A stretch of DNA of 64,000 nt from Colwellia sp. PAMC 20917 (GCF_001767295.1 NZ_CP014944.1:1488001-1552000), one strand, 5' to 3'. Counted from the stretch's first letter, positions 1 through 12,701 are shown. Program-made: numbers and translations. Notes: generated by a model not told the origin, from the sequence alone.

Positions 1-1
1 T

Positions 2-2594
<2,593 letters not shown>

Positions 2595-2597
2595 CCG

Positions 2598-4031
2598 ATG
2601 AGTCCTAAAAATTCTGCTACCACCTTATATGAAAAATTATGGCAACAGCATGTTGTTGAAGAAAAAGCGGGTGAAACACCTTTGCTTTATGTTGACCGTC
2701 ATTTGATCCACGAAGTTACCTCACCACAAGCGTTTGCTAACTTAAAGTTTCATAACCGCCCTGTTCGTCATCCTGAGCGTACGATTGCCACCATGGATCA
2801 CAACATTTCAACCCGTTCAATAGAAATTGATGCTGCGGGTGAAGGCGCAGCCAATCAATTAAGAACATTAGAAAAAAACTGTAAAGAGTTTGGTATTGAA
2901 CTATTTGGTATGGGTCATAAAAATCAAGGTATTGTTCATGTTATTGGGCCAGAACTTGGCTTAACATTACCTGGTACAACAATTGTCTGTGGTGATTCTC
3001 ATACCGCAACCCATGGCGCATTTGGCGCATTAGCCTTTGGTATTGGTACTTCTGAAGTTGAACACGTTTTTGCCACGCAAACCTTACGCCAAACAAAAGC
3101 AAAAACCATGAAAATTGAAGTTAATGGTCAAGTAGGCGCTGGAATTAGCGCAAAAGATATTATTTTAGCGATTATTGGCAAAACAGGTAGTGCGGGTGCG
3201 ACCGGTTATGTCGTTGAATATTGCGGTAGTGCTATCGAAGCACTGAGCATGGAAGAACGCATGACCGTTTGTAACATGAGCATTGAATTTGGCGCGAAAG
3301 CGGGCTTAATCGCTCCTGATAAAACCACCTTCGATTATCTAATAGGTAAAGAATATGCGCCAAAGGGCGACGTATGGCTTGAAGCGTTAAATGATTGGAA
3401 AACATTCAAAACTGATGAAGGCGCTGAGTTTGACACGATATTAACCCTTAAAGCCGAAGAGATTAAAGCGCAAATAACCTGGGGAACCACACCAGGACAG
3501 GTTACTTCAGTCGATAGCGTAGTGCCATCGCCCGATGACTTTACCGAGCAAGTAGAAAAAGATTCTTGTGCGGCCGCCTTAACCTACATGGGCTTAACGG
3601 CGGGTACAAAAATTACAGATATTACCATTAACAAAGTCTTTATTGGTTCATGTACAAATTCACGTATCGAAGATTTACGCGCAGCCGCAGGTGTTGTTGC
3701 AAGCTATCAAGCACAAGGGAAATCAGTATCAGCAAATGTTGATGCCATCGTTGTTCCCGGTTCATATCGCGTAAAAGCGCAGGCAGAAGCGGAAGGTTTA
3801 GACAAAATATTTAGTAATGCCGGCTTTGAATGGCGTTTACCCGGTTGTTCAATGTGTTTAGGCATGAACGATGATGTGCTAACAGAAGGTGACCGTTGTG
3901 CTTCAACCAGTAATCGTAACTTTGAAGGCCGACAAGGCCGTGGCAGCCGAACGCACTTAGTGAGCCCTGAGCTAGCTGCTGCGTCTGCAATTACCGGTCA
4001 TTTTGTTGACTTGAATTCACAAGGAATATAA
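2598..4031 (+). CDS. leuC: 3-isopropylmalate dehydratase large subunit
   Basis: Large subunit of isopropylmalate isomerase, which interconverts 2- and 3-isopropylmalate. It belongs to the aconitase family and carries a 4Fe-4S cluster. The cluster ligands are seen as the cysteine of [16 protein letters not shown] and the CxxC of [11 protein letters not shown]. The motif [20 protein letters not shown] is also intact. At 477 residues it is slightly longer than E. coli LeuC (466) because of a few extra N-terminal residues ([15 protein letters not shown]). It partners with LeuD, whose gene begins two bases after this stop, which suggests translational coupling. Confidence 0.97.
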   Translation: MSPKNSATTLYEKLWQQHVVEEKAGETPLLYVDRHLIHEVTSPQAFANLKFHNRPVRHPERTIATMDHNISTRSIEIDAAGEGAANQLRTLEKNCKEFGIELFGMGHKNQGIVHVIGPELGLTLPGTTIVCGDSHTATHGAFGALAFGIGTSEVEHVFATQTLRQTKAKTMKIEVNGQVGAGISAKDIILAIIGKTGSAGATGYVVEYCGSAIEALSMEERMTVCNMSIEFGAKAGLIAPDKTTFDYLIGKEYAPKGDVWLEALNDWKTFKTDEGAEFDTILTLKAEEIKAQITWGTTPGQVTSVDSVVPSPDDFTEQVEKDSCAAALTYMGLTAGTKITDITINKVFIGSCTNSRIEDLRAAAGVVASYQAQGKSVSANVDAIVVPGSYRVKAQAEAEGLDKIFSNAGFEWRLPGCSMCLGMNDDVLTEGDRCASTSNRNFEGRQGRGSRTHLVSPELAAASAITGHFVDLNSQGI

Positions 4032-4033
4032 TC

Positions 4034-4630
4034 ATGGAAAAATTTACAACACATACGGGGTTAGTTGTTCCTTTAGATGCAGCAAACGTAGATACCGATC
4101 AGATAATCCCAAAACAGTTTTTACAAAAAACAGAGCGAATAGGCTTTGGACAACATTTATTTCATGACTGGCGCTATTTAGACGTATCAGGGAAAGTAAA
4201 CAACCCTGAATTCATTTTGAATAAACCTCAGTACCAAGGTGCAAGCATTCTACTAACCCGTGAAAATTTTGGCTGTGGTTCAAGTCGAGAACATGCACCA
4301 TGGGCATTAGAGGAATACGGTTTCAAAGCCATTATTTCACCGAGTTTTGCCGATATCTTTTATGGTAACTGTATTAATATTGGTTTACTGCCAATAAAAC
4401 TTAGTGATGAAGAAATTGACACGTTATTTAAAATGAGCAGCCAAGAAAACCTCGCGTTAACCGTCGACTTAATCAATAACACAATCACTTGTGGCGAATT
4501 AAGTTTCACCTTTAGTTTAGATAAGTTTCATCAATATTGTTTAGAACAAGGCATAGACAGTGTTGGCTGGACATTAAACAAGCTAGACACGATAAAAGCT
4601 TTTGAAGCAAAAATGCCAAGCTGGCAATAA
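4034..4630 (+). CDS. leuD: 3-isopropylmalate dehydratase small subunit
   Basis: Small (swivel-domain) subunit of isopropylmalate isomerase, acting with LeuC. Typical features are [11 protein letters not shown] near the N-terminus and [16 protein letters not shown], the conserved substrate-binding loop. The length of 198 residues is normal for the family. It starts directly behind leuC and is followed by a strong hairpin with a U-run, so it is the last gene of the leucine operon. Confidence 0.97.
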   Translation: MEKFTTHTGLVVPLDAANVDTDQIIPKQFLQKTERIGFGQHLFHDWRYLDVSGKVNNPEFILNKPQYQGASILLTRENFGCGSSREHAPWALEEYGFKAIISPSFADIFYGNCINIGLLPIKLSDEEIDTLFKMSSQENLALTVDLINNTITCGELSFTFSLDKFHQYCLEQGIDSVGWTLNKLDTIKAFEAKMPSWQ

Positions 4631-4647
4631 GTAAAGTATTAAGTCCT

Positions 4648-4698
4648 AAAGCTTTATCTGCTCTTTACCGGTAAATTGTAGATGAAGCTTTATTTTTT
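4648..4698 (+). terminator. rho-independent terminator of leuABCD
   Basis: A 14-bp stem (arms 4648-4661 and 4678-4691, two G-U pairs) encloses a loop that itself contains the palindrome TTTACCGGTAAA, and six T follow at 4693-4698. It lies 17 bases after the leuD stop. Confidence 0.88.
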
Positions 4699-4810
4699 CA
4701 CCCTTTCCCCCTTTTACCCATCAATTGCACTAATGACTAAAATTAATCTAAAGTATTGTTTAGTAATAAGCTATTATCAATTATAGCTTTGTAACTAGCC
4801 GACCAACAAT

Positions 4811-6043
4811 ATGTCCAAAATAACAACGAGCGAAATCACTAAAATTATTTCTATCGATCAGCTCAAACCTGGCATGTATGTAAAATCATTTTCCGATAAC
4901 AATCATCTTTCGATCAAATCTGAAGGTTATATTTCGTCTCTTGAAAGCATTACTCAATTACGTAACGCTGATATTGTCCAGCTCGTTATTGTCCCTGATA
5001 GAGAGAAGCAAACCGTTAATGTTGAAAAGGTTTTTGCTGACATTAAAACCAGGCAACTTATTGAACTAAAAAACAATTCGCTGGAAAAGTTAGCTATATC
5101 ATTTGACAGCGAAATGAAAAAAGCCAATGACTTGTATAAAAACGCAAAATTACTGCAAGAAAAAATCCTCTCGCAAATTAGACAAAAAAAATCAATTAAT
5201 ATTGCCGAGGTTGAAGAATCAGCTAACGCTATGGTTGACTCTATTTTTCGAAATCAAGATGCCCTAACCTGTATGTCCCGTTTTCAAACCAAAGACTCTT
5301 ATCTTATTGAACACTCACTCAATGTTTCAATTTTGATGGTTGTTTTTGCGAAACATTTAGGCTTTGACAAACGTTTGATCCAAGAAATAGCGCTGGGTGC
5401 CTTTTTGCATGATATTGGTAAGGTATTATTACCTAGCGATATTTTAAATAAACAAGGTACGTTAACCGCTAAAGAGCAAAGTATTATTCGCAGTCACGTT
5501 GCGCTTGGCTTAAAAATATTAGAAGACAGTCCTAGCATTTCTCATGTCGCGATGACCATGATACAAGAGCATCATGAACGTTTAGATGGTTCGGGTTATC
5601 CTAATCACCTTAAGCGAGATGAGATATCAAAATATGGCAAGATGCTTGCTATCATCGACAGCTACGACGCCATGACTTGTGATCGCCCATATAGAAAGAG
5701 TGTTCATCCTATTAATGCTTTTAAGAAACTTATTGCAGAATCCCCCGAATGTTATGACGAAGAATTAGTTGAAAGCTTTATTCAGTGTATGGGCGTTTAT
5801 CCCGTCGGTACCTTAGTCAAACTTAACAGTGGTAAATTAGGGCTAATTAGCCGCTTAAATAAACAAAAACCCTTACACCCATACGTACGCGTTTTTTATA
5901 ATATACGCCTCAATCAAGCGATACCGATTAAAGAAGTTAACTTGAGTGAATCAAAATACAAAGATCAAATTGACTGCTGTATTCGACCTGAAGAATTTAA
6001 CCTTAATTTATTAGGTTTTTTCAAAACCGCCTTTATCGACTAA
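4811..6043 (+). CDS. HD-GYP domain cyclic-di-GMP phosphodiesterase
   Basis: Predicted cytoplasmic enzyme that hydrolyses cyclic-di-GMP, the second messenger that in related bacteria sets the balance between swimming and surface life. Residues 10-130 look like the DUF3391 N-terminal domain common in this subfamily (SIDQLKPGMYVKSF). Residues 165-330 are the HD-GYP domain: the HD pair in FLHDIGK (H200-D201), the pair HH in QEHHERLDGSGYP (254-264, GYP intact) and DSYDAMTCDRPYR. All expected metal ligands appear present, so it should be active. There is no transmembrane segment or receiver domain. It stands alone between the leu terminator and a convergent gene. Its target pathway cannot be told from context. 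Confidence 0.9.
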   Translation: MSKITTSEITKIISIDQLKPGMYVKSFSDNNHLSIKSEGYISSLESITQLRNADIVQLVIVPDREKQTVNVEKVFADIKTRQLIELKNNSLEKLAISFDSEMKKANDLYKNAKLLQEKILSQIRQKKSINIAEVEESANAMVDSIFRNQDALTCMSRFQTKDSYLIEHSLNVSILMVVFAKHLGFDKRLIQEIALGAFLHDIGKVLLPSDILNKQGTLTAKEQSIIRSHVALGLKILEDSPSISHVAMTMIQEHHERLDGSGYPNHLKRDEISKYGKMLAIIDSYDAMTCDRPYRKSVHPINAFKKLIAESPECYDEELVESFIQCMGVYPVGTLVKLNSGKLGLISRLNKQKPLHPYVRVFYNIRLNQAIPIKEVNLSESKYKDQIDCCIRPEEFNLNLLGFFKTAFID

Positions 6044-6093
6044 CGTTTAGCGCTTGCAGATAAACATTAGTCAGACCACTTAAAACGATGATA

Positions 6094-7722
6094 TTACCAA
6101 GAAGAAAGCGCCGGCAAACTAAACTGCTGGCCTTTAAACGTTAAAATAACTTTCTGACCATAAATATGATTTAACACTAATTTCTCAGAAATGGTGTCGC
6201 CTTCATAGCGATCTCTGCCATTAACTTTTACCCAACTTTCACCTTCACTGGTATAAATATGTTGTTGAAAATTTAATGAAGGTAACTCACTTTGCACCCA
6301 AGCAGGCATATCTGATAATGTCGGTGCATTAACCTCAGGTTCGACAGCTTGGTTTGCGCTATTTTTGAATTGTGGGTCTTGCTCGGTATCATCTATTGCG
6401 CTTTGAAAAAGCGCCAGCAAATCATCAGAAACACCGTCAACCGCCTTCACAGAAAGCTTTTCTTTAACTTTGCTTGTCGCTTTATCTTCAGCTAATTTAC
6501 TGTCTGCTAATGTAGATAGTTGCTCTGAAGAGTTCTTGTCCGGCATAAGCACGTTTGCGGTGTTATCGGCTGTTACGATACGCTGCTCAACAGCACGTTT
6601 TTTGTCACCATCGCTTTCTATTTCAAACACTTTAGAAGCATTGTCTGTTGTTACTGCAACTAAGTTTTCATCCGGTGTTTTTTTATTGTTAGTCGCTAAA
6701 CTTTCATTAGCCGCAGCAATAAGCGCTTTAGCGCTAGTGTCACTTATAAGGTTATTAACCGCAGGCTCAGTAATATTGAGCGCCGACGTTTCGTTAATAT
6801 CTTCACCAAAGAATTGGCCTAGGAAATACGAGCTACTGACAATAACCGCTAACACTGTACATGCGGCTAGCGCCTTAACCGCTTTGTGTTGCCACCAATA
6901 GGTCGCTTGATATTCATCGCCTAATGCTTCTTGTGCAGATAATAAAACAATTTTTTTAGTCACCAAAGCATTATTACTGCAATAGGCGTTGGTCAGTGAA
7001 CGCTCACATAACAAATTAATTATCCGCGGTATACCTTGTGAAATGCGATGAATTTCCGCCACTGCGGCACGTTCAAATAACATACGTTCACATTGTGCTA
7101 CTGACAAGCGGTGTTGGATATAATGTCCTACTTCGTCCTTAGTTAACGGCAGCAAATGATAGCGAGCAGTAATGCGTTGTGCCAATTGTCGCAAGTCTCG
7201 ACGTTGCAACAATTGTTTTAATTCAGGCTGACCAATTAAAATGACCTGCAGTAATTTTTTAGTATCTGTTTCTAAGTTTGTTAATAAACGTAACTGCTCT
7301 AAAACTTCTGGCGCTAAATGCTGCGCTTCATCAATGATTAATAGCGTATTAAGGTTAGCTTGGTGATTTTTATTGAGCTTTTCATATATTTTATCGGTGA
7401 GTGTTTTTAACGTTGCCCCCGTCTTTCGGTAACGAATTTTTAGCTCGTCACAAATAGTAGCCAGTAGCTCTTGGCTTGATAATGTTGGATTAAGAATAAA
7501 AGCCGCTTGCGTATTTTCGGGTAACTGCTCCATTAAGCGCCGACTGATCGTGGTTTTTCCGGTGCCAACTTCACCCGTTAACAGTGCAAAGCCTCCGGTT
7601 TCACCCAAGCCATAACTTAAATGAGCCAAAGCCTCTTTATGGCGTTCACTCATAAATAAAAAGCGAGGATTAGGTGCGATTGAAAAAGGGCTTTCTTTTA
7701 AACCAAAATAACCTTTATACAT
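6094..7722 (-). CDS. ExeA/GspA-type AAA ATPase fused to a GspB-type C-terminal domain
   Basis: In Aeromonas and Vibrio, ExeA/GspA and ExeB/GspB form an inner-membrane complex that helps place the type II secretion secretin in the peptidoglycan. Here both look joined in one chain. Residues 1-270 are the ExeA-type ATPase (MYKGYFGLKESPFSIAP start, Walker A GEVGTGKT at 50-57, Walker B LLIIDEAQ at 127-134). Residues 281-303 are a single transmembrane helix. Residues 305-470 are a low-complexity periplasmic linker. Residues 475-542 resemble the GspB C-terminal domain (LPSLNFQQHIYTSEGESWVK...VNGRDRYEGDTI). No secretion genes adjoin it, and the target secretin is unknown. A role in pilus or MSHA assembly (MshM-like) is an alternative. 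Confidence 0.8.
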   Translation of the reverse strand: MYKGYFGLKESPFSIAPNPRFLFMSERHKEALAHLSYGLGETGGFALLTGEVGTGKTTISRRLMEQLPENTQAAFILNPTLSSQELLATICDELKIRYRKTGATLKTLTDKIYEKLNKNHQANLNTLLIIDEAQHLAPEVLEQLRLLTNLETDTKKLLQVILIGQPELKQLLQRRDLRQLAQRITARYHLLPLTKDEVGHYIQHRLSVAQCERMLFERAAVAEIHRISQGIPRIINLLCERSLTNAYCSNNALVTKKIVLLSAQEALGDEYQATYWWQHKAVKALAACTVLAVIVSSSYFLGQFFGEDINETSALNITEPAVNNLISDTSAKALIAAANESLATNNKKTPDENLVAVTTDNASKVFEIESDGDKKRAVEQRIVTADNTANVLMPDKNSSEQLSTLADSKLAEDKATSKVKEKLSVKAVDGVSDDLLALFQSAIDDTEQDPQFKNSANQAVEPEVNAPTLSDMPAWVQSELPSLNFQQHIYTSEGESWVKVNGRDRYEGDTISEKLVLNHIYGQKVILTFKGQQFSLPALSSW

Positions 7723-7869
7723 AATAGATTTAAGTAATTTTTAAAGTCAATAAACTGTCATAGAAACTACCCTGTAGTCCATCATAAGTCAAAACTAGCT
7801 GGTAAATAATTTATATAAATATGCTAAGCTTTCTGAAAATATGTCAGCTTTAATAAATAAAGAGTAATA

Positions 7870-9150
7870 ATGATCAACAATGACCTTTCAGTACTTAACC
7901 GCTATTTAGTCGGCGGTGCCGTTCGCGACAAACTTTTAGGACACAAGGTCTATGATCATGATTATGTTGTTGTTGGCGCAACGATTGAACAGATGCTGAC
8001 ATTAGGCTTTACGCAAGTCGGTAAAGACTTTCCGGTATTTCTGCATCCCAAGACTAAAGAAGAGTATGCCTTAGCAAGAACTGAACGTAAGCAAGGCCAA
8101 GGCTATACCGGTTTTGTTTGCGATGCCAGTAGCGCGGTTACCCTTGAAGAAGATCTACTTCGCCGCGACCTCACTATTAATGCAATGGCGATGCCCTTTA
8201 ACGATAGCGTTGATAACACCACTATTATTGACCCTTATAATGGCCAAGTTGATTTAAAAAACCGCATACTGCGACATGTTTCATTAGCTTTTGTTGAAGA
8301 CCCGCTTCGTGTTCTACGGGTAGCTCGATTTACTGCCCGTTATCATGATTATGGTTTTACCATTGCTGGCGAAACAGTAGACTTGATGACTAAAATCAGT
8401 GAAAGTGGAGAATTAGCTACACTGTCAGGTGAACGTATTTGGCAAGAAATGCAGCGCAGTTTGACTGAAAATAACCCCGAAGTATTTTTTCAAGTGTTAC
8501 GTGAATGTGGAGCATTAGCGAAAATATGGCCTGAACTTAACTCGCTATGGGGGATCCCTAATCCAGAAAAATGGCACCCAGAAATTTGCTCGGGTATTCA
8601 TACTATGATGGTACTGCAACAAGCGGTTAAGCTCTCCCCTAAAACATCTGTACGGTTCGCGGCACTTTGTCATGACTTGGGTAAGTCTTTAACCTTAGCA
8701 GAAAATTGGCCCAGCCACCGAGGTCATGAAACCTCAGGTTTAGTATTGGTTGACAAAATATGTGGGCAATTAAAAGTGCCTAAAGATCACAAAATTTTAG
8801 CGCGTAAAGTCTGTGAATTTCATTTACATTGCCACAAAGCATTCGAATTAAAAGCCAACACGCTAGTTAAGTTATTTAATAGTTTAGATGTATGGCGCAA
8901 GCCTGAAGAGTTTACTGATTTCTTGACTGCCTGTACGGCTGATTTTCGCGGTCGATTATACAATGAGAACAAAGCCTATCCGCAAGTAGATTACTTACGT
9001 AGTGCTTTTGAAGCGGCCTTAACGGTAACCGCTAAAGAGTTTATCGAACAAGGAATACAAGGTGCAGATATTAAAGAAGCCATAAATAAAAAACGCATTG
9101 AGCTTGTTCAGCGCTTTAAGTTAGGCCATGAACAGGCTAACAATCTTTAA
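7870..9150 (+). CDS. cca: CCA tRNA nucleotidyltransferase
   Basis: Adds and repairs the CCA end of tRNAs. It is a class II enzyme: LVGGAVRDKLLG at residues 13-24, the catalytic DHD at 29-31, RRDLTINAMA at 98-107 for nucleotide recognition, and EDPLRVLRVARFTARY. A C-terminal HD domain (ALCHDLGKSL, H268-D269) marks the gammaproteobacterial multifunctional form with phosphohydrolase activity. At 426 residues it is near the usual length (E. coli 412). It is transcribed divergently from the ExeA-like gene, with about 147 bp for both promoters. Confidence 0.96.
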   Translation: MINNDLSVLNRYLVGGAVRDKLLGHKVYDHDYVVVGATIEQMLTLGFTQVGKDFPVFLHPKTKEEYALARTERKQGQGYTGFVCDASSAVTLEEDLLRRDLTINAMAMPFNDSVDNTTIIDPYNGQVDLKNRILRHVSLAFVEDPLRVLRVARFTARYHDYGFTIAGETVDLMTKISESGELATLSGERIWQEMQRSLTENNPEVFFQVLRECGALAKIWPELNSLWGIPNPEKWHPEICSGIHTMMVLQQAVKLSPKTSVRFAALCHDLGKSLTLAENWPSHRGHETSGLVLVDKICGQLKVPKDHKILARKVCEFHLHCHKAFELKANTLVKLFNSLDVWRKPEEFTDFLTACTADFRGRLYNENKAYPQVDYLRSAFEAALTVTAKEFIEQGIQGADIKEAINKKRIELVQRFKLGHEQANNL

Positions 9151-9234
9151 CCTTTGGCTGAAAAATAAAAATACATTCAAGTACCAAATAAATCTGCCCA
9201 GCCCGCACGCTCATTTAGCTTCACTATGAGCACG

Positions 9235-9306
9235 TTATTATTCTCGACAGAGCTATTATTCTCGACAGAGTTATTATTCTCGACATAGTTATTATTCTCG
9301 ACATAG
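9235..9306 (+). repeat. four tandem 18-bp repeats downstream of cca
   Basis: The unit TTATTATTCTCGACAGAG is present four times without spacers at 9235, 9253, 9271 and 9289. The second copy starts with C, and the last two have ATAG instead of AGAG at the end. There is no open reading frame across it and no spacers, so it is not a CRISPR array. It looks like a minisatellite between two convergent genes. Confidence 0.9.
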
Positions 9307-9342
9307 TTAACTAACCTATTCAACTCCTCGATATTTTTATAT

Positions 9343-9372
9343 AAAAAAGTCAGCTAAATTAGCTGACTTTTT
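9343..9372. terminator. bidirectional terminator between cca and the TonB receptor
   Basis: AGTCAGC and GCTGACT pair around a short AT loop, flanked by A-run and T-run on both sides, so the hairpin ends in U's on either strand. It sits between convergent genes. Confidence 0.85.
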
Positions 9373-9413
9373 AAGTAAGACGATTAATGTTCTAACCGCT
9401 ATTTACAACTCAA

Positions 9414-12008
9414 TTAAAAGCTATAAGTTGCTTTTACGTAGTAGAAGCCACCGTTAAAGCCAAATGGAGATGTTTCGTAGTACTTACCACCCCAGTTGTT
9501 ATTAGGTGTGAAACCATCAGGATGATTACGTGAAGATTCTTCAAAATCTAACTCTTCAGCTTGTTGATCAAAGATGTTCTGTGCACCCGCTGCTATTGTA
9601 AATGAGTCATTAATAAAGTAACTCACTTCAGCATCAAAGGTAATTGCTGCATCAGCATCTTGAGCCGCTAAGTCATAATCTACGTGTACCGCATGGTATT
9701 CACCGAAGTAGTTACCACGAACGTACATACTGATGTCATCCCAGCTTTGAGAAACAGTGAATGAACCTCTATGCTGTGGTAAACCTTCTTCTAAGCGTTT
9801 AACTTTAAAAGCACCTGTAATATCAGAACTACCCGTAACATCGGTTTCATTCCAGTTGTAAGCTAAGCTAAGTTTAGTATCACCTTCAAACAACTGCATA
9901 CCGTAGTTTGCAACAATATCAACACCTTGTGTTGTAGTATCAAAATCGTTAGCAAAGAAACTTACCGTACCTACTGAACGAGGGTTAGCTACATTTAATG
10001 CTTCTAATTTAGCATAGTCAGCTTCTTCTAATTTTGTACGGTCAGATTGTGTAATACGGTCATCAACTTCAATATTATAATAATCAGCCGTGAAGAAAAA
10101 ATCTCCATTTTGATAAACAACACCAAATGCATAGCTGTTTGACTGTTCTGGCTCTAATTCTTTACCACCAAATAATTTTGAAAATTCACTTGTTGGCGGT
10201 AATAACGCTGAATCGGTTAATTCACCATCTTCTAATGCGGTAGAAACATTACTTACATTAGCTTGACCAACGGTAGGAGCTCTAAAACCAGTACTTATAG
10301 AACCACGTATTGATAACTCATCATTAATAGAATATTGAGCCGTTAATTTATAATTTAACGTATCACCAAATGATGAGAAGTCTTCATAACGTAAAGCTGC
10401 GCCAAGTAAAAGGTCGTCAGTCATGTATGCTTCAACATCTACGTATGCAGCAACACTGCGTCTAGAGAATGCACCGGCTTGTGATGGTTGAAAACCAGGG
10501 AAACCATGTGAGCCTAGGTTAAACCCTTGGTCGATTAATGGGCCAGCAAGGAATGAGTATTGATCACCCGCGCCAATTTCAAAGGTCTCTTCGCGCCATT
10601 CTAAACCACCTGCAACATTCATCGGTGAATCTAGACCAACTTCAACGCCCTTAGATAAATCTAAGTTAAACGTTTTTTCTAATTGTGTGTAATCACCTAA
10701 ATCAAAATCACGTGGAGATTCAGGACCCATTGAAGAGTTAATGGTATTTACAATACTAAAGCTTGATTTATTACGACCAACAGAACCACTGATGTCAAAG
10801 AAAACTTCGTCTAGCATTCCGCCGTTAATTTCACCTTCAACACCCATAGTTAATGATGTATCGACTACATTACCACCAAAGTTTGGCGTATAACCGCCTG
10901 GGTATGTTTCGTTAACCGCAAAACAGTTTTTACCTAAAGCCGTACTATTGTCGGCAATAGACTGATAATCAGCTTGGTCTAAAACATTAGCGCCAATAGA
11001 AATGGTAGGACAAGTAATACCGTTATCTACGCCATCTAAATCACCAACAAGTAGTGTGTCACCACCGTCATTTGAATAAATGCTTGAACGGTTATGTGGA
11101 TTTCTCCAGTAGAAGCCACCCTTTACATCACGTTCGGAATAGTTACCAAACATGTAGAATTTTTTATCATTGCCTAAATCAAGACCAATATTACCAAAAA
11201 TTGTGGTGTCATCATTAACTTCTGGAGAACCCCAAACTTGAGCTTCTTCTGCGATGAATGAGTTACCTGCCGCTGCAATGGTCGCAGCATTGGCTACTTG
11301 AATACTGCGGCTAGTCGCATCAGCATTTTTATATTGAAAACTTAAGTTAACGAAACCATCTTTAGTTAATGGCATACCAACGTTACCTGCGTAAGTTGTT
11401 GTAGCGCCATCGCCTTCGTAATATTCACCGTGCTTAACAGAGAAACTACCGCCTTCTGCAGCATCTTTTAAGACAAAGTTCATTACACCAGCGATTGCAT
11501 CTGAACCGTATTGTGCTGCTGCACCGTCACGTAACACTTCAACTTGTTTTAACGCTATGCTTGGAATAACAGAAATATCTGGACCTTGTGCACCATCATT
11601 AATGCCGCCACCTTGGAATGCAATAACAGAAGCGCGATGACGACGTTTACCATTTAATAACACCAATGTGCTATCTGAAGACAAACCACGTAAGTTTACC
11701 GGACGAACTAATGTCGCCGCATCACTAATTGGGTTAGCGTGTACGTTGAATGAAGGAACACTGCCGACAAGTTGATCAAGCATGTCACTTGAACCCATTT
11801 TCTCTAAATCTTCACCACCAATAATATCAATTGGAACAGGAGAGTCAGCAACAGAACGAGGCGCTGAACGTGATCCAACAACTGCTATTCTTTCTACATC
11901 TTTTACTTTTACTTTTGAGCTGTTTTCTTCTGCATATGCTGGCGCAGTACCTAGTGCAATACTTACCGCTAACGTTAACGTTGCTGTACGAAATAATTGA
12001 GTAGACAT
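9414..12008 (-). CDS. TonB-dependent outer-membrane receptor, substrate unknown
   Basis: A 22-stranded outer-membrane barrel with an N-terminal plug that imports a ligand using TonB energy. A signal peptide is visible (MSTQLFRTATLTLAVSIALG, cleaved near APAYA-EE). The plug follows at residues 40-180 (VEVLRDGAAAQYGSDAIAGVMNF is typical), then the barrel to a C-terminal aromatic (VKATYSF). At 864 residues it is of usual size. GGAAG lies six bases before the ATG. Ferric-siderophore, cobalamin, sugar and peptide receptors share this fold and no neighbouring transport or regulatory gene reveals the ligand. A 693-bp non-coding region lies upstream. Confidence 0.92.
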   Translation of the reverse strand: MSTQLFRTATLTLAVSIALGTAPAYAEENSSKVKVKDVERIAVVGSRSAPRSVADSPVPIDIIGGEDLEKMGSSDMLDQLVGSVPSFNVHANPISDAATLVRPVNLRGLSSDSTLVLLNGKRRHRASVIAFQGGGINDGAQGPDISVIPSIALKQVEVLRDGAAAQYGSDAIAGVMNFVLKDAAEGGSFSVKHGEYYEGDGATTTYAGNVGMPLTKDGFVNLSFQYKNADATSRSIQVANAATIAAAGNSFIAEEAQVWGSPEVNDDTTIFGNIGLDLGNDKKFYMFGNYSERDVKGGFYWRNPHNRSSIYSNDGGDTLLVGDLDGVDNGITCPTISIGANVLDQADYQSIADNSTALGKNCFAVNETYPGGYTPNFGGNVVDTSLTMGVEGEINGGMLDEVFFDISGSVGRNKSSFSIVNTINSSMGPESPRDFDLGDYTQLEKTFNLDLSKGVEVGLDSPMNVAGGLEWREETFEIGAGDQYSFLAGPLIDQGFNLGSHGFPGFQPSQAGAFSRRSVAAYVDVEAYMTDDLLLGAALRYEDFSSFGDTLNYKLTAQYSINDELSIRGSISTGFRAPTVGQANVSNVSTALEDGELTDSALLPPTSEFSKLFGGKELEPEQSNSYAFGVVYQNGDFFFTADYYNIEVDDRITQSDRTKLEEADYAKLEALNVANPRSVGTVSFFANDFDTTTQGVDIVANYGMQLFEGDTKLSLAYNWNETDVTGSSDITGAFKVKRLEEGLPQHRGSFTVSQSWDDISMYVRGNYFGEYHAVHVDYDLAAQDADAAITFDAEVSYFINDSFTIAAGAQNIFDQQAEELDFEESSRNHPDGFTPNNNWGGKYYETSPFGFNGGFYYVKATYSF

Positions 12009-12064
12009 GTTACTTCCTTCATAGATTTGTGTTTATATTTTTATATTTTTATGTTTTTTTAGAC

Positions 12065-12091
12065 TAGGTAGTCAATAGGTGAAACTACCTA
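12065..12091. promoter_or_regulatory. inverted repeat upstream of the TonB receptor gene
   Basis: TAGGTAGT (12065-12072) and ACTACCTA (12084-12091) are perfect reverse complements with an 11-base gap, about 57 bp before the receptor start. Position and symmetry suit a repressor operator or a leader hairpin. There is no direct evidence for either. Confidence 0.3.
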
Positions 12092-12631
12092 CACTTGCAC
12101 CTACTTTATAAAACAGCCTAAAAGTGTTTACAAGAGCGAAATTAATTGAAAATAGCGCGAAAATAGATGTTCTTCATTAAATAACATTTAATTACGAAAA
12201 GAAGTCTAGTTATTGATAAAGGGATTTTCTCTATAAAGACTATACAGGCTAGTGACTGCGGACTTATAAACCAGAAATTAATATCCGAATATTTTCGTAA
12301 TCAAATAGATCTAAATAGACCTAAAAGAATTTGCTTATTCCAAATTAGCATAAAAATAAATTCTACAAATATTGCACTATTTAGTGAAGTCACAGTCAAA
12401 GTACTAAAAATTAACACTAACTTCACAGTGCATACAATATACAAAGCAATCTATCGCCTTTATTTAGCATTTCATCTTCTTTTTTTAGCATTTCGTCGCT
12501 TATTTATGCACACTTATTGAATAATTTTGTATTCGCCGGATTGATTTCTAAAAAATATATCTAGAGCAAAACAAAATTTAATGAGAAGTCGTGAAGGAGT
12601 AAATAGATTATTACTATTGAAATTTAGTGAT

Positions 12632-12665
12632 AAAAAAAGCGCTGATCATAAACAATCAACGCTTT
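12632..12665 (-). terminator. terminator of fahA
   Basis: On the minus strand AAAGCGTTGAT pairs with ATCAGCGCTTT (one G-U pair) and is followed by a run of seven T. It begins 36 bases after the fahA stop. Confidence 0.85.
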
Positions 12666-12701
12666 GCGATTAACTCAATGAGCAATTAGCTAGATGAGGC
12701 G

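Larger units (their letters stand above)
12009..12701. other. non-coding stretch between the receptor gene and fahA
   Basis: No gene could be supported in these 693 bases, which are very AT-rich. What can be seen: the ribosome-binding site and presumed promoter of the receptor gene at its left end; an inverted repeat TAGGTAGT...ACTACCTA at 12065-12091 that could be an operator; two copies of TTTAGCATTTC near 12463 and 12485; and the fahA terminator at its right end. No recognisable Fur box was found by eye. Confidence 0.6.

Noticed and set aside
6470-6901. Open reading frame of 143 codons on the plus strand
   Set aside because: Antisense to the low-complexity linker of the ExeA-like gene. 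Such linkers commonly leave the opposite strand open.
9235-9306. Possible CRISPR array
   Set aside because: The 18-bp units abut without spacers and no cas genes are present.
12581-12673. 30-codon plus-strand ORF before fahA terminator
   Set aside because: No ribosome-binding site of note, and it runs through the fahA terminator hairpin. Most likely chance.
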